The notes under the pieces are model-generated. The model saw only the letters and a program-made list of their open reading frames with translations, did not search any database and was not told where the DNA came from. Shown one piece after another: positions 1-8,036 of a DNA stretch of 64,000 nucleotides. Origin of the DNA: Paenarthrobacter aurescens TC1. Lineage in GTDB: Bacteria > Actinomycetota > Actinomycetes > Actinomycetales > Micrococcaceae. Made by a program: the position numbers and the translations under genes. Every line of letters starts with the position of its first letter. Position 1 is the first letter of the stretch. Where the stretch lies: positions 992,001 through 1,056,000 of the forward strand of contig CP000474.1 in NCBI GenBank assembly GCA_000014925.1, read 5' to 3'.

Positions 1-6
1 ACGACG

Positions 7-38
7 GCGGCCGGTCACCCCTGCGGGTGGCCGGCCGC
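7..38. terminator. Rho-independent terminator hairpin
   Basis: Two 14-base arms (7-20 and 25-38) pair almost perfectly around a 4-base loop, with one G-T wobble. The T-run after it is weak. It probably ends a gene left of the window. Confidence 0.6.
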
Positions 39-63
39 TGTTGCTTTGGAGCGGCTAATTTCG

Positions 64-94
64 TTGACGGGGATGGTCTGGGCTAACCTTATCT
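64..94 (+). promoter_or_regulatory. Possible promoter of tRNA-Thr
   Basis: A TTGACG box at 64-69 lies upstream of TAACCT (84-89) and TTATCT (89-94). Neither spacing is ideal (14 and 19 bases), but the block sits about 40 bases before the tRNA with no other gene between. Confidence 0.35.
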
Positions 95-132
95 AGCGCT
101 CTTTCGCGCTTTGCTTCGGGTAACCGGAGCGC

Positions 133-209
133 GCCTCCTTAGCTCAGTTGGCCAGAGCACCGCTCTTGTAAAGCGGGGGTCGTCGGTTCGAATCCGACAG
201 GGGGCTCCA
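133..209 (+). tRNA. tRNA-Thr (anticodon TGT)
   Basis: The complete cloverleaf can be drawn. The acceptor arm GCCTCCT (133-139) pairs with AGGGGGC (199-205), followed by discriminator T and an encoded CCA. The D-arm contains AGCTCAGTTGG, the anticodon loop CTTGTAA gives anticodon TGT reading ACA, and the T-arm carries GGTTCGAATCC. The gene stands alone, between a terminator and a T-rich hairpin. Confidence 0.97.
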
Positions 210-212
210 CCA

Positions 213-254
213 CCCCTCCCTTCCGGCGATTTTTTCCGGAGCGGAGGGGTTTTT
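213..254 (+). terminator. Terminator of tRNA-Thr
   Basis: CCCCTCCCTTCCGG and CCGGAGCGGAGGGG form a long hairpin with two internal mismatches, followed by a run of five T. It starts four bases after the tRNA CCA. Confidence 0.8.
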
Positions 255-398
255 CGTGTCGGAAATGCAGGGCACTACACGTTGACAACACGCTTTCAAG
301 AAGCCAGACGACACCAGCGGGCTCCTGGGCTGCATAGAGGGAGCCATGCAGCCAGGCAACAAGACCTTGGGACTGCCATTGACCGGAACAACCCTGCC

Positions 399-506
399 AT
401 GGGCACAACCGTGGTCGTTGTGACGATTCTCTGGCTTGTTCTGGGGCAGTTCATCGGACCAAAACTCCAGGCCCGGAGGACCGAGGTCCAGAACCCCGAA
501 GCTTGA
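399..506 (+). CDS. Possible 35-aa single-pass membrane protein
   Basis: From ATG at 399 the frame encodes 35 residues: a hydrophobic stretch (about residues 3-21, rich in V, I, L and W) followed by a basic, polar tail. No convincing Shine-Dalgarno is visible, and the open frame continues upstream of the ATG. It lies in the otherwise empty 255-577 interval after the tRNA, where I see nothing else. This could be a genuine small membrane protein or chance; treat as tentative. Confidence 0.22.
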   Translation: MGTTVVVVTILWLVLGQFIGPKLQARRTEVQNPEA

Positions 507-577
507 GCGCCTCTAACCGGCAATGGCTTCTGACTGGTCTTGCTCTCTCAGACGTCGATAATCAGCCTGCCATCCCG

Positions 578-691
578 TTAGTGGGTCACTTTGCGGGGCT
601 CCAAGCCCTTTGCCGCTTCGGCGACGTCGGCCAGCGCCCGATACCCGAGATTTGCTGCGTTGGACATGGAGATGACGTTGATGGTCTTCAT
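578..691 (-). CDS. 37-aa ORF translationally coupled to the upstream HTH gene
   Basis: The ATG (691-689) overlaps the TGA of the 688-1701 regulator in an ATGA junction, the usual sign of translational coupling. The product is only 37 residues, begins MKTINVISMSNAANLGYRAL, and matches no family I know. AbiEi-type regulators normally precede a nucleotidyltransferase toxin of about 250-300 aa; nothing like that follows here. It may be a remnant of such a partner or an unrelated small protein. Confidence 0.35.
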   Translation of the reverse strand: MKTINVISMSNAANLGYRALADVAEAAKGLEPRKVTH

Positions 692-1701
692 CGAGCAGCT
701 CTCGCCACGATGACTTTGCGGAGCTGGTCAGCTGCCTCTTGGATGTCGACAGCGTCCCCGGCCATGACGTCCCGGAGCGTGATCAGCGGGTCGGCCAAGG
801 GGATCCCATCCGAGTGGTGCACCAGGGACGCGGTGGCCCACAGGGTGAAGTCTTCAGGGACGGTGGTGATAAGCGTTGCTTCCTCCGGAGTCGCGGGGGC
901 GAAGCCGGCATCGGTGAAATCCACAGCTTCATGGACGTAGACGACGGCGCTGTCCGGCAACCGCCAGGGCGCGTAAAAGTCCGCCGCAGCGTCCCCGGAG
1001 ACCAGAGGGGATGCGCCCAGCGCAGTGGCGTATTCGGCGGCCTTCTTGGCTTGCTCGGCAGCGGAATCCAGCCCATACCAATAAGACGTCACGCCCCGGG
1101 GCCCGGGGTAGCTGGCCAGCAACGATGTGATGATGGCGTCAACGTCGTGGGCGTGCCAGCCCCACTGATCGCGGTCGACAAAAGCCCCCAGCGTTTTCAG
1201 GTGCTTGTTCACCGCCGGCTGGCTAATGCCGGCCGCTGCTGCGAGCTCCTGCTGCGTTTGCGGCCCATCTGCGAGGGCCAAGGCGCGCAGCAATGCCCAC
1301 CGGCCCCACGGCGCCCGCCCGTGGGTCTTCTCAACGGCTTCGGGCTTATGGCGTGGTTCCAGGCGCTGAACACCGCCAATGATGACTGAGACCGGAGCGA
1401 TGGTAATCAGGTCAACCTTGTCCTGGAGAGCCGCTTCGGTGAGTCGCTCGGTTGGGCGGAACGTGACAATCAGCGTCCGAGTCTCCCGTTCAAGGATGGC
1501 CCGCAGCTTACTGGGCGTCGGGGGAGTGGCCGCCAGCTGCACCTTCACTTCCCGGACGCTGCTGTCCGGGAGCGTCAAAGACAGTGCATCGAGGTTGCCG
1601 CCCGTGATCCGCACGTCCGCTTCGCGCAACAGCAACATCGCCTGCGAGAGGATCAGGTCCCGTTCCATTTCGTTCATCCATAACCTAGGTTGCGTTGTCA
1701 A
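688..1701 (-). CDS. Winged-HTH regulator, AbiEi-antitoxin-like
   Basis: 337 aa. The N-terminal third (about 1-110) is an alpha/beta domain. A winged helix-turn-helix follows at about 130-185, with a recognition-helix region reading AGISQPAVNKHLKTLG. The C-terminal half (YWYGLDSAAEQAKKAAEY..., FYAPWRLPDSAVVYV) resembles the C-terminal domain of type IV AbiEi-like antitoxins. Palindromes AACCTAGGTT (1682-1691) and AACCTAACTTAGGTT (1719-1733) cover the start region and suggest autoregulation. An alternative start is the ATG of MNEMERDL. The downstream ATGA-overlapping ORF has only 37 codons, so a cognate toxin is absent. The regulator call is firm; the AbiEi assignment is inference. Confidence 0.6.
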   Translation of the reverse strand: MTTQPRLWMNEMERDLILSQAMLLLREADVRITGGNLDALSLTLPDSSVREVKVQLAATPPTPSKLRAILERETRTLIVTFRPTERLTEAALQDKVDLITIAPVSVIIGGVQRLEPRHKPEAVEKTHGRAPWGRWALLRALALADGPQTQQELAAAAGISQPAVNKHLKTLGAFVDRDQWGWHAHDVDAIITSLLASYPGPRGVTSYWYGLDSAAEQAKKAAEYATALGASPLVSGDAAADFYAPWRLPDSAVVYVHEAVDFTDAGFAPATPEEATLITTVPEDFTLWATASLVHHSDGIPLADPLITLRDVMAGDAVDIQEAADQLRKVIVARAAR

Positions 1702-1733
1702 ATAACAACAGCCGGGAAAACCTAACTTAGGTT
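1682..1733. promoter_or_regulatory. Paired palindromes at the HTH-gene promoter
   Basis: AACCTAGGTT (1682-1691) is a perfect 10-bp palindrome. AACCTAACTTAGGTT (1719-1733) is a perfect inverted repeat with 7-base arms and a 1-base centre. Both share the half-site AACCTA and bracket the start of the minus-strand regulator, as expected for autorepression. The rest of 1734-1918 shows no gene I can support. Confidence 0.5.
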
Positions 1734-1918
1734 ATAAGCGTTCAAACAAAGCACGGCAATGCTGGCCTCTCTGGCTAGAGCATGGCGGTGCCGGCCACAT
1801 GCAGCTCTTTTACCGGCACAACGTTCGGAACTACGCATGGTCAATGGTGAAGGGCTTGATGTGGCAGCATGCTGTCGGGGCGTTTAGCCTCGCCCGTTCA
1901 GAAGGGGCCCCCATAATG

Positions 1919-2932
1919 TCACCGCATCAGACGCCGGCCCGAGTTCCCGATGCTGACCGCTATCAGGGGCGGGACAGCCATGCGCCGTACTGTGGGAGTC
2001 TCGCTCATGAGCTCAGCCTTGCTTGCTTGCCGTTCCCGAGGTAGCTGTGAGTTCAGGATGAACGAATGGGTTGGAGTTGCCACCCTTACTTGGGCGGCCC
2101 GGGCAACAATCGCCCCGTTTTGATCTGCCAATTCTGACGGCAATCCTGAAGCCAGGTCGCGCTGCATCGATGACGTCGTCGAAGGGTCGAAGACGTCAGT
2201 GTAGACCGAGAAGACTTCCTCCACGTCCTCCCTCGTAAACGTGACGCCGTAGGCATGAGCTACCGAGGCGACCTCAACGATGCCATCACGGACCATTGAC
2301 CGGGTCTCGGGATGCGTGCGGGTCACCCCGACGGGGACTCCTGAGACGGCGCCTACCCCGCCATAGGAAGCGATCAGGGCGATCTTCTTCCAGAGCGCGC
2401 GTTGGACGTCCTGGGCAAGGGTCGCCGTGACGGAGCTTTCGTTGATGGCATCGACCACCCTCTCGGCGATGCCGGTGTCTGCGCCGACCTCATCGAAGAG
2501 TCCGGCGCTGAGGATGGCTTCTCCGCCGATAAGCTCAACAGCCAGTGGGGCCGTGCGCTTGACGATGACAACGCAGGTTGTGGCGATGACCGGGGAGGCA
2601 GGGAAGATGCGCCGGGCGACTTCGGGGGCCTCTATGCCGTTTTGAAGTGTGACCAGCGGGGTCCCGTTGCTGATCTTGCCCTGCAGCTCAAGAAGGGCGT
2701 CCTCGACCTGCCAGGCTTTGGTGGCAATCAGGACAACGTCGACATCCACCGGGTCTATCTCAGAAACCACACTTACCCCGGATATGGTTTCTGTTCGACC
2801 TCCGGTGAACAGGTGCAGTTTGGCGTCCTGGGTGGATGACCGGGCTTTCAGCACTACGCGGTGGCCGGCCTGGGCCAGGCGTGCGGAGAAGTACAAACCC
2901 ATGCCTCCGGCGCCGTAAACAAGGATGTTCAC
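1919..2932 (-). CDS. Ketopantoate reductase family (PanE/ApbA-like) oxidoreductase
   Basis: 337 aa. The N-terminal Rossmann domain opens with the dinucleotide motif GAGGMG (residues 7-12). LVTLQNG and ALWKKIAL fit the substrate-site Asn and catalytic Lys of 2-dehydropantoate 2-reductases, and the C-terminal helical domain carries SMQRDLASGLPSELADQNG. About 40 residues extend beyond the usual C-terminus. Family members reduce 2-ketopantoate with NADPH in pantothenate synthesis, but actinobacteria carry several paralogues with unknown substrates. No pan genes are adjacent, so I give no symbol. Confidence 0.8.
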   Translation of the reverse strand: MNILVYGAGGMGLYFSARLAQAGHRVVLKARSSTQDAKLHLFTGGRTETISGVSVVSEIDPVDVDVVLIATKAWQVEDALLELQGKISNGTPLVTLQNGIEAPEVARRIFPASPVIATTCVVIVKRTAPLAVELIGGEAILSAGLFDEVGADTGIAERVVDAINESSVTATLAQDVQRALWKKIALIASYGGVGAVSGVPVGVTRTHPETRSMVRDGIVEVASVAHAYGVTFTREDVEEVFSVYTDVFDPSTTSSMQRDLASGLPSELADQNGAIVARAAQVRVATPTHSFILNSQLPRERQASKAELMSETPTVRRMAVPPLIAVSIGNSGRRLMR

Positions 2933-3007
2933 GGCCTCAACCTCTCATGCTGGCCGGAGCGGATTTCAGTAGCTCCAGCCCCCTTCATGCAAAGCTCAAG
3001 CTTGTCG

Positions 3008-3598
3008 TCATTGTTGGGCGCTGAAGGGGGCGCGTTCGCCGGCATCACGGATGGTTTCGTGGGAGCTGGCCTTGATCGAGAAGTCGTTGTACCGGGGTTT
3101 ATGTGTGCTCGGAAACTGGAGCATGGGTCGCCTATCGCTCGAAGGAGAAAGGTGTGGCCTCGAGAGAAATCCGGCTATTTCGAAACCCATGCCGATGTTT
3201 GCACGGCCCTCGTGGCTTATCAAGCCGGACGACCGGTTCTTGGACGGCTTTCGTGACTTCCTGCGGATTGCACGTCGGTCACAATCCGGCGGATGTCCAG
3301 GTGCCGTTCTTGCGCCTTCCGAGTCCGCCTCTGGATCAAGGGGCGGGCAGCTTGCTATCGGACTCGAATGCCCACATGGGTTGCCTGCGGTCTGCCACTG
3401 ACCGGTGGTGTGCTCGGCCCAGTGCGTGGACCTGCGGACGGCTTCGGTCCCGAGCCGCCAGCACAGCACGGCGGCGGTCAGACAAATCACCACGACGACA
3501 GCTCCGGTGATGCCCCCGAAGGTGTTGCGGGGCCGGGCGAGCACCGAGTAACCGGACACCAAGGCTGCCAATGCCGGCACGGCGACTGACACAGCCAT
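3008..3598 (-). CDS. Small membrane protein with questionable C-terminal tail
   Basis: From ATG at 3598 the first ~70 residues contain two hydrophobic segments separated by a short basic loop (ARPRN) and end in EAVRRSTHWAEHTTGQW, which looks like a real small membrane protein. The following ~125 residues are rich in S, P and R with no obvious fold and may be frameshifted read-through. It sits directly downstream of another small membrane gene on the same strand. No family recognised. Confidence 0.3.
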   Translation of the reverse strand: MAVSVAVPALAALVSGYSVLARPRNTFGGITGAVVVVICLTAAVLCWRLGTEAVRRSTHWAEHTTGQWQTAGNPCGHSSPIASCPPLDPEADSEGARTAPGHPPDCDRRAIRRKSRKPSKNRSSGLISHEGRANIGMGFEIAGFLSRPHLSPSSDRRPMLQFPSTHKPRYNDFSIKASSHETIRDAGERAPFSAQQ

Positions 3599-3669
3599 GA
3601 CCGTTCGGTGGAACGGGATCTGGTCCCTGTAGTACGCAGCGGAGTGCTGGCCGGCAGCAAGATAGCCGC

Positions 3670-3903
3670 CTAAGCACGGGTTAGTACCAGCACGATTATG
3701 GCGGCACCGATCAGAATGGCGCCGGCGCCAACTACCGCCAGCATTCCTTGGCTCGGTCGGGCCGCAACCCTGTGTCCTACCTTGCCGAAGGTGGATCGCT
3801 GCGCTCCGGACATGAACTTGGTCAGGGAGGCACGGTTGATGATCATCAGCACCCCGATGATCACTCCAATGCCTCCGACTACCCCAATCAGAATTTTCTC
3901 CAC
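3670..3903 (-). CDS. 77-aa two-helix membrane protein
   Basis: GTG start at 3903, chosen because AGAGGA lies just upstream, although the spacing is short. The product has two hydrophobic segments (about residues 4-24 and 55-76) joined by a basic, polar loop (ASLTKFMSGAQRSTFGKVGHR). This is the architecture of small actinobacterial integral membrane proteins of unknown function. It is followed by another predicted membrane ORF on the same strand. Upstream, 3904-4199 contains nothing I can support. Confidence 0.55.
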   Translation of the reverse strand: MEKILIGVVGGIGVIIGVLMIINRASLTKFMSGAQRSTFGKVGHRVAARPSQGMLAVVGAGAILIGAAIIVLVLTRA

Positions 3904-4199
3904 AGATCCTCTTACTCCCAGGGCGCACCAAATGAAACACCACGAACCAACGAGCCTACGCAACAACTACCGCTGCTATGGCCTCCGTGCTATTTGCCAG
4001 CGAGTTCGGTGGGCCGATGCGGAGGGTCTTGGTGATGGAGAGCTTGCTGTTTTCTACCCCCCCGGAGCCTCACGTTTCCCCTTGAAAGTTACGTTGTGAT
4101 GGGCGACATTGCCCTCAGGCATCACGACGGTAGCCCGGGGAAGAGACCAAGGACTTGAATTGTGATGAACAGGACGAATCGAAGCTGTCAGGGGGACAA

Positions 4200-4316
4200 A
4201 TGATGCTGCGTGGCGGCCTCGTGCGCGATGAGTTCCGGCGTCGTCCATTGGTGGCGCTGACTGCGTTGATAGGTGTTGCTTGCATCATCGTGGCGCTGGT
4301 TTTGCCGTTTATTTGA
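4200..4316 (+). CDS. 38-aa single-pass membrane microprotein
   Basis: An AGGGGG Shine-Dalgarno six bases upstream precedes ATG-ATG at 4200. The product has a basic N-terminus (RGGLVRDEFRRRP) and one C-terminal hydrophobic helix (VALTALIGVACIIVALVLPF), so it should sit N-in with the helix at the C-terminus. The stop TGA overlaps a TTG that opens the next ORF (TTGA), suggesting coupling. It is short enough to be missed by ordinary gene callers. Function unknown. Confidence 0.5.
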   Translation: MMLRGGLVRDEFRRRPLVALTALIGVACIIVALVLPFI

Positions 4317-4597
4317 CGGACAGTTTTCCCTTCAGGCCGCTTTCGGTCAGCTTGGCGCTGGCCGGTGCGGGGGTCTTAGCGGACGGCCTCTGCGCCAGCT
4401 GTTTTCTGGCAAGGGGAACGAGGCGTCGGGAGTTCACCTTCATCGGGTCCGGGATGCTGGGAATGGCCCATGTTGGTCATTGGAGCTCTGACGCTAATGG
4501 AGACCAACACTCCTGTGTAAACGCCCGCGACGGGTACATCACGCCACCGCGCGTCACGACTTGTCAGAGTAGCCAGAAGGACTGCACTGCCCCATGA
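4313..4597 (+). CDS. Possible 94-aa membrane protein, coupled to the upstream microprotein
   Basis: The TTG start at 4313 overlaps the TGA of the 38-aa ORF. Residues 10-30 are hydrophobic, a short basic patch (RGTRRREF) follows, and a second glycine-rich hydrophobic stretch is at about 50-65. The last ~30 residues look poorly conserved in composition. Start codon and coupling are inferred; there is no recognisable family. Confidence 0.33.
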   Translation: MTDSFPFRPLSVSLALAGAGVLADGLCASCFLARGTRRREFTFIGSGMLGMAHVGHWSSDANGDQHSCVNARDGYITPPRVTTCQSSQKDCTAP

Positions 4598-4715
4598 GTG
4601 ACGACCGCGAGGCGGAGGTGGCGCGGGGACAACGGCTCCGCAGATCCAAGACAAAGCAGTCCAGCTTGTGTTTTGCTTCTTGCGGACTTCGGCTCAGAGA
4701 CCAGGAGAAGAGAAG

Positions 4716-5000
4716 ATGGCAGAACCACAACCACTGAACATCGCCTTCGTCGCCCAGCTCGGCAAAGTCCGGCCTGGTGACACGTGGACTTGTGTCCAGC
4801 TACCCGATTCAGCGACGATCTTTGGAACCCGTGGACTGGTCAAAGTGTCCGGCACCGTAGACGGGCACCCGTTTACTGGAGCCTTCATGGCGCTGGGAGA
4901 CGGCACGCACAAACTCCCGGTGGCTGCTCCTGTCCGCAAAGCCATCGGGAAGGACGACGGTGACACAGTAGAAGTTCACCTCACTCGGCGCCTGAACTGA
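4716..5000 (+). CDS. DUF1905 domain protein
   Basis: 94 aa, start set by AGGAGAAGAG immediately upstream of the ATG at 4716. The whole protein is one DUF1905 beta-barrel-like domain: [20 protein letters not shown] near the N-terminus, then [17 protein letters not shown], and the ending [14 protein letters not shown]1905 proteins are often fused to or paired with YdeI/OmdA-type domains in actinobacteria, with unknown biochemical role. It stands alone here. Confidence 0.8.
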   Translation: MAEPQPLNIAFVAQLGKVRPGDTWTCVQLPDSATIFGTRGLVKVSGTVDGHPFTGAFMALGDGTHKLPVAAPVRKAIGKDDGDTVEVHLTRRLN

Positions 5001-5076
5001 CAAGGTCATCCCGCGCAGATCAACTTCGGCAGACTCAACACAGACCATGCCGACCCTCGGCGACCGTACCTCTCTC

Positions 5077-5270
5077 TTAGAGATCCTTCAGCGGTCGCAG
5101 CTCCTTGTCCTTGAAGGTCTCAGGACGATCGCGCGGATTCGAGTCGGCGTCGAGGAACAGCCGGTAGTAACATACCCGAGCGCTGCCGTTGGCTTGGATG
5201 ATGTTGATTCCGGCGAGGACCGCAGCGGCCGGTGCGACGTTCAGCAGAGCGCCGTGCGCGCGGCTATCCG
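5077..5270 (-). pseudogene. Orphan C-terminal coding fragment
   Basis: About 62 codons, starting just inside the end of the DUF2306 gene in another frame and ending TAA at 5077-5079, read ...NVAPAAAVLAGINIIQANG..VCYYRLFLDADSNPRDRPET and a charged tail. The composition looks like genuine protein, but no start codon or RBS is visible. It may be the 3' end of a degraded gene. No family recognised; 5001-5076 is empty. Confidence 0.22.
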
Positions 5271-5752
5271 CGGGGCACCACCCCGGCCTTCCGGCGCAGT
5301 TGCATCAGCCCGGCGACGGTCAGCCCTGCAGTGAGTGCAAGGGCGGCCACCCAGAGGGTGAGGCCTGCGAGGTCGTGGATGGCCATTTGGGGGAGCCTCC
5401 GATCAGGCACGGCCACGACACCGATGAACGCGCCGACGAGTCCGAAGTAGCTGCCGGTCATGAAGCGCTGGTGGGCCTGGATGTTGCCCTTACTGACGGC
5501 CCACAAGCCCATCGTCAGGGTGCAGAACGTCAGAACGGAAAGCGCGTGGAGCCAATTGAACCCGCCATCGATGGTCCGGATCCCGAACGAGGTGACCACG
5601 ACGACGTACATGGCAACCGCCCAGATGCGGCCCAGAATCTTGTGCGCTGCGCTCCCTTTATTGCGGCGGAGCAGGTTCACGGCGCCGAAGATCAGGGCGT
5701 AGCCCGCTGCGATGGCGTGCAGAGCGATGAGGAAGGTCCACGGCGAAGGCAT
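5264..5752 (-). CDS. DUF2306 integral membrane protein
   Basis: 162 aa with four hydrophobic segments. The loop after the first, RRNKGSAAHKILGRIWAVAMY, and the loop GNIQAHQRFMTGSYFGLV are characteristic of DUF2306, with conserved histidines that may bind a cofactor or metal. The last helix ends in a basic tail (LMQLRRK). Biochemical function is unknown for the family. It is monocistronic in appearance. Confidence 0.8.
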   Translation of the reverse strand: MPSPWTFLIALHAIAAGYALIFGAVNLLRRNKGSAAHKILGRIWAVAMYVVVVTSFGIRTIDGGFNWLHALSVLTFCTLTMGLWAVSKGNIQAHQRFMTGSYFGLVGAFIGVVAVPDRRLPQMAIHDLAGLTLWVAALALTAGLTVAGLMQLRRKAGVVPRG

Positions 5753-5849
5753 ACGGCCAGCGTACTGGGCGGTGGCTGCTTGTTTCCGTATGTGTCAGCT
5801 CCGGAACTGTGGCAGCAGCGACGAAGCGCTGATTTATTGCGGCGAGGAG

Positions 5850-5963
5850 TCAGCCTGCCTGGTTGACCTTGGATGCGGCAGCATTCGCTTTGACGTACAT
5901 GCGCATCAGAAGTCCCACCAACATCGCCGTAAAGCCAAGGCCAATGAGGAAGATCCACGGCAC
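5850..5963 (-). CDS. 37-aa single-pass membrane microprotein
   Basis: GTG start at 5963 with GAGG seven bases upstream. The product begins with a hydrophobic helix (PWIFLIGLGFTAMLVGLL) followed by a basic/polar tail (RMYVKANAAASKVNQAG). It lies alone in the 5753-6113 interval between the DUF2306 and DedA genes, where nothing else is supported. Function unknown. Confidence 0.42.
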   Translation of the reverse strand: MPWIFLIGLGFTAMLVGLLMRMYVKANAAASKVNQAG

Positions 5964-6113
5964 GCTGGCACCTCGAATCTTCTCGTAGCACTCCTTAACC
6001 GCGGCGAATACGATCCCGTTTCAGAGCTTTTGGAAGAAATGAAGGTAGACAGAACAGCGGTGCGGACCCGACGGCTCTGAACCGACCGCACAATGACGCC
6101 GGACGTGGGTGGG

Positions 6114-6767
6114 CTAGCGGGTACTTTCCTTGCGCTTTTTGACCCTTCGAATGATGAGCCACACTAAGAGCGCAGCCAGTCCTGCATAAACGGCGTAGTT
6201 GAGAAATCGGGAGTACTGGTCCACCAAATGATATTGCTTGCCGAGCAGTGCGCCCGCTCCAATGAGCAGTGCGTTCCACAGACCGGTTCCCGCGACAGTG
6301 AAGACGCTGAAGGTCGCCAGGTTCATGCGTTCGGCACCTGCCGGGAGGGAAATGAGGCTGCGCACGCCGGGTAGCAGCCGACCGAAGAAGATCGCTGATT
6401 TGCCGTGACGTTCAAACCATTCGGCGGCCTTCTCGAAATCTTCCCGATCGACCAGCGGCAGCTTTGACAGTAGCTTTATTGACCGTTCCAAACCCACCTT
6501 GTATCCCAGCCAGTACAGGAGCATCGCTCCGGCGTAAGCCCCGAGCGTGCTGGTGACAAACACCAGGATCAGGTTCATGCTTCCCTGCTGGGTAAGGAAT
6601 CCAGCCAGTGGGAGGATCACCTCGCTGGGTATGGGTGGGAATACAGTCTCCAGAAGCGTCAGCAAGCCCACGCCCCATTCACCGAGGGCTTCGATTACCT
6701 GCGCGGCGATACCGACAATCCCGGTCAATTCATCGGCTGCAGCAGTCGCCTTAAGAAAACGGATCAG
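6114..6767 (-). CDS. DedA family membrane protein
   Basis: 217 aa if started at CTG 6767. DedA hallmarks are present: an N-terminal helix with ETVFPPIPSEVILPLAGFL, and after the central helix FFGRLLPGVRSLISLPAGAERM, the conserved region containing the functionally important arginine. Four to five hydrophobic segments are visible, ending in a basic tail (RRVKKRKESTR). The family acts as lipid (undecaprenyl-phosphate/phospholipid) scramblases. The start is unusual: a strong AAGGAG lies six bases before CTG at 6767, while the nearest upstream ATG (6854) would add about 29 unlikely residues and a TTG start would lie about 13 codons later. Confidence 0.85.
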   Translation of the reverse strand: MIRFLKATAAADELTGIVGIAAQVIEALGEWGVGLLTLLETVFPPIPSEVILPLAGFLTQQGSMNLILVFVTSTLGAYAGAMLLYWLGYKVGLERSIKLLSKLPLVDREDFEKAAEWFERHGKSAIFFGRLLPGVRSLISLPAGAERMNLATFSVFTVAGTGLWNALLIGAGALLGKQYHLVDQYSRFLNYAVYAGLAALLVWLIIRRVKKRKESTR

Positions 6768-6830
6768 GTCGATCTCCTTTCTTAAGCGACGCCTCACAGA
6801 GGTCTGAAGCGCAAGCTGCCGGTTCCAAAG

Positions 6831-6863
6831 GGAAGCCCAGTGATGGGGGACCACTGGGCTTCC
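6831..6863 (-). terminator. Probable terminator downstream of the LacI gene
   Basis: Twelve-base perfect arms GGAAGCCCAGTG (6831-6842) and CACTGGGCTTCC (6852-6863) with a 9-base loop. The T-run on the minus strand is short. It lies about 55 bases past the LacI stop and so would close the levan operon. Confidence 0.5.
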
Positions 6864-6918
6864 ACCTCAACGCTATTCCTATCCAAGCCCTCGGGCAACA
6901 AGCAATGACAACAGGTCT

Positions 6919-7998
6919 CTAGGCGGGCGAATGAACGGCAACGGAGCCGCGCTCAACCGCCGGGCAAGCGATCTTCACAGCGGACTCGAGAGGCGCGGCA
7001 TCCAGGCCCAACAGCATCCGAACACCCGCAGCGCCTAGTTCGTAGTGGGGCAGTGACACTGTTGAAAGCGGCGGCCGGAGGTGGGCGGCGATGACTTCCT
7101 GGTTGTCGAAACCCACCACGGCCATGTCCTCCGGGATGGAGAGGCCGTTTTCCCGCAGGCCGTCGTAAAGCCCCATGGCCATACGGTCGTTGTAGCAGTA
7201 CACGGCGCCAACCCCAAGCTCGAGCAAATCCTGCGTGGCGCCGTAGCCGCCTTCCTGATCCGGGTACGCTTCGAGCACCAAATCGGGATCAAAAGGTATT
7301 CCAGCGGCTTCGAGTGCGTCCTTATAGCCCTGGAGTCGACCGTCCTTGGCGGGTGCGGGGGTTGTGGTGTTGATGAACGCGATGCGCCGGTGGCCGCCGC
7401 GGAGCAGGATGTCCGTGGCGGACTGTCCACCTTGCGCTTCGTCCGGCACCACGGCGCGTGCCGTCCCGGCCTCGGGGGAGAAACAGTTCACCAGGACGAA
7501 ATCCGCCTCGCGAAGGGTTTCCGGGACATCGGTGGGTCGGTGGAACCACGTTGAGTACAGGATGCCGCGGACCTTGTATTCCAGCATCATGGCGATCGCA
7601 TCTTTTTCGAGGTCCTGATTGCCTTCGGTATTGGCGATCAGCAAGGCGTAACCGTGTTTCCACGCTTCGTCTTGCGCGCCATGGATGATCTGGCCTGCGA
7701 AGGGCGTGGTGGCGACGCCGTCGGCCACCAACCCGATGAACTTCGAGGTTCCACTGACCAGTGTTTTGGCCATGGCATTTGGACGGTAGCCCAGTTGAGC
7801 AATTGCCTCAGTGACCCGCTGACGTGTCTCGTCTGCAATGCGCGCGTTCTTCTTTTTGTTGATGACCAGGGAGACCGTGGCAGTGGAAACCCCCGCTAGT
7901 TCAGCGACTTCGCGGAGGGTCACCGGATGGGCGCGGCCCACTGCGGCATGAACGATGGGGGCGGCCGCGTTGCCCGAATTTTTCTCCTGCGAAATCAT
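6919..7998 (-). CDS. LacI family repressor of the levan operon
   Basis: 359 aa. Start ATG 7998 is set by AAGGAGG four bases upstream; an upstream ATG overlaps the permease stop but lacks an RBS. An N-terminal LacI HTH lies at about residues 26-47 (VTLREVAELAGVSTATVSLVI), followed by the hinge region RPNAMAKTL and a periplasmic-binding-protein-like effector domain to the end. It is the last gene of the GH32-SBP-permease-permease operon. The three matched palindromes between the two GH32 genes are its likely operators, with a fructo-oligosaccharide as likely inducer (inference from context). Confidence 0.93.
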   Translation of the reverse strand: MISQEKNSGNAAAPIVHAAVGRAHPVTLREVAELAGVSTATVSLVINKKKNARIADETRQRVTEAIAQLGYRPNAMAKTLVSGTSKFIGLVADGVATTPFAGQIIHGAQDEAWKHGYALLIANTEGNQDLEKDAIAMMLEYKVRGILYSTWFHRPTDVPETLREADFVLVNCFSPEAGTARAVVPDEAQGGQSATDILLRGGHRRIAFINTTTPAPAKDGRLQGYKDALEAAGIPFDPDLVLEAYPDQEGGYGATQDLLELGVGAVYCYNDRMAMGLYDGLRENGLSIPEDMAVVGFDNQEVIAAHLRPPLSTVSLPHYELGAAGVRMLLGLDAAPLESAVKIACPAVERGSVAVHSPA

Positions 7999-8036
7999 CT
8001 GTCCTCCTTCTGGAGTATATCCGCCTGCCATGGCGG

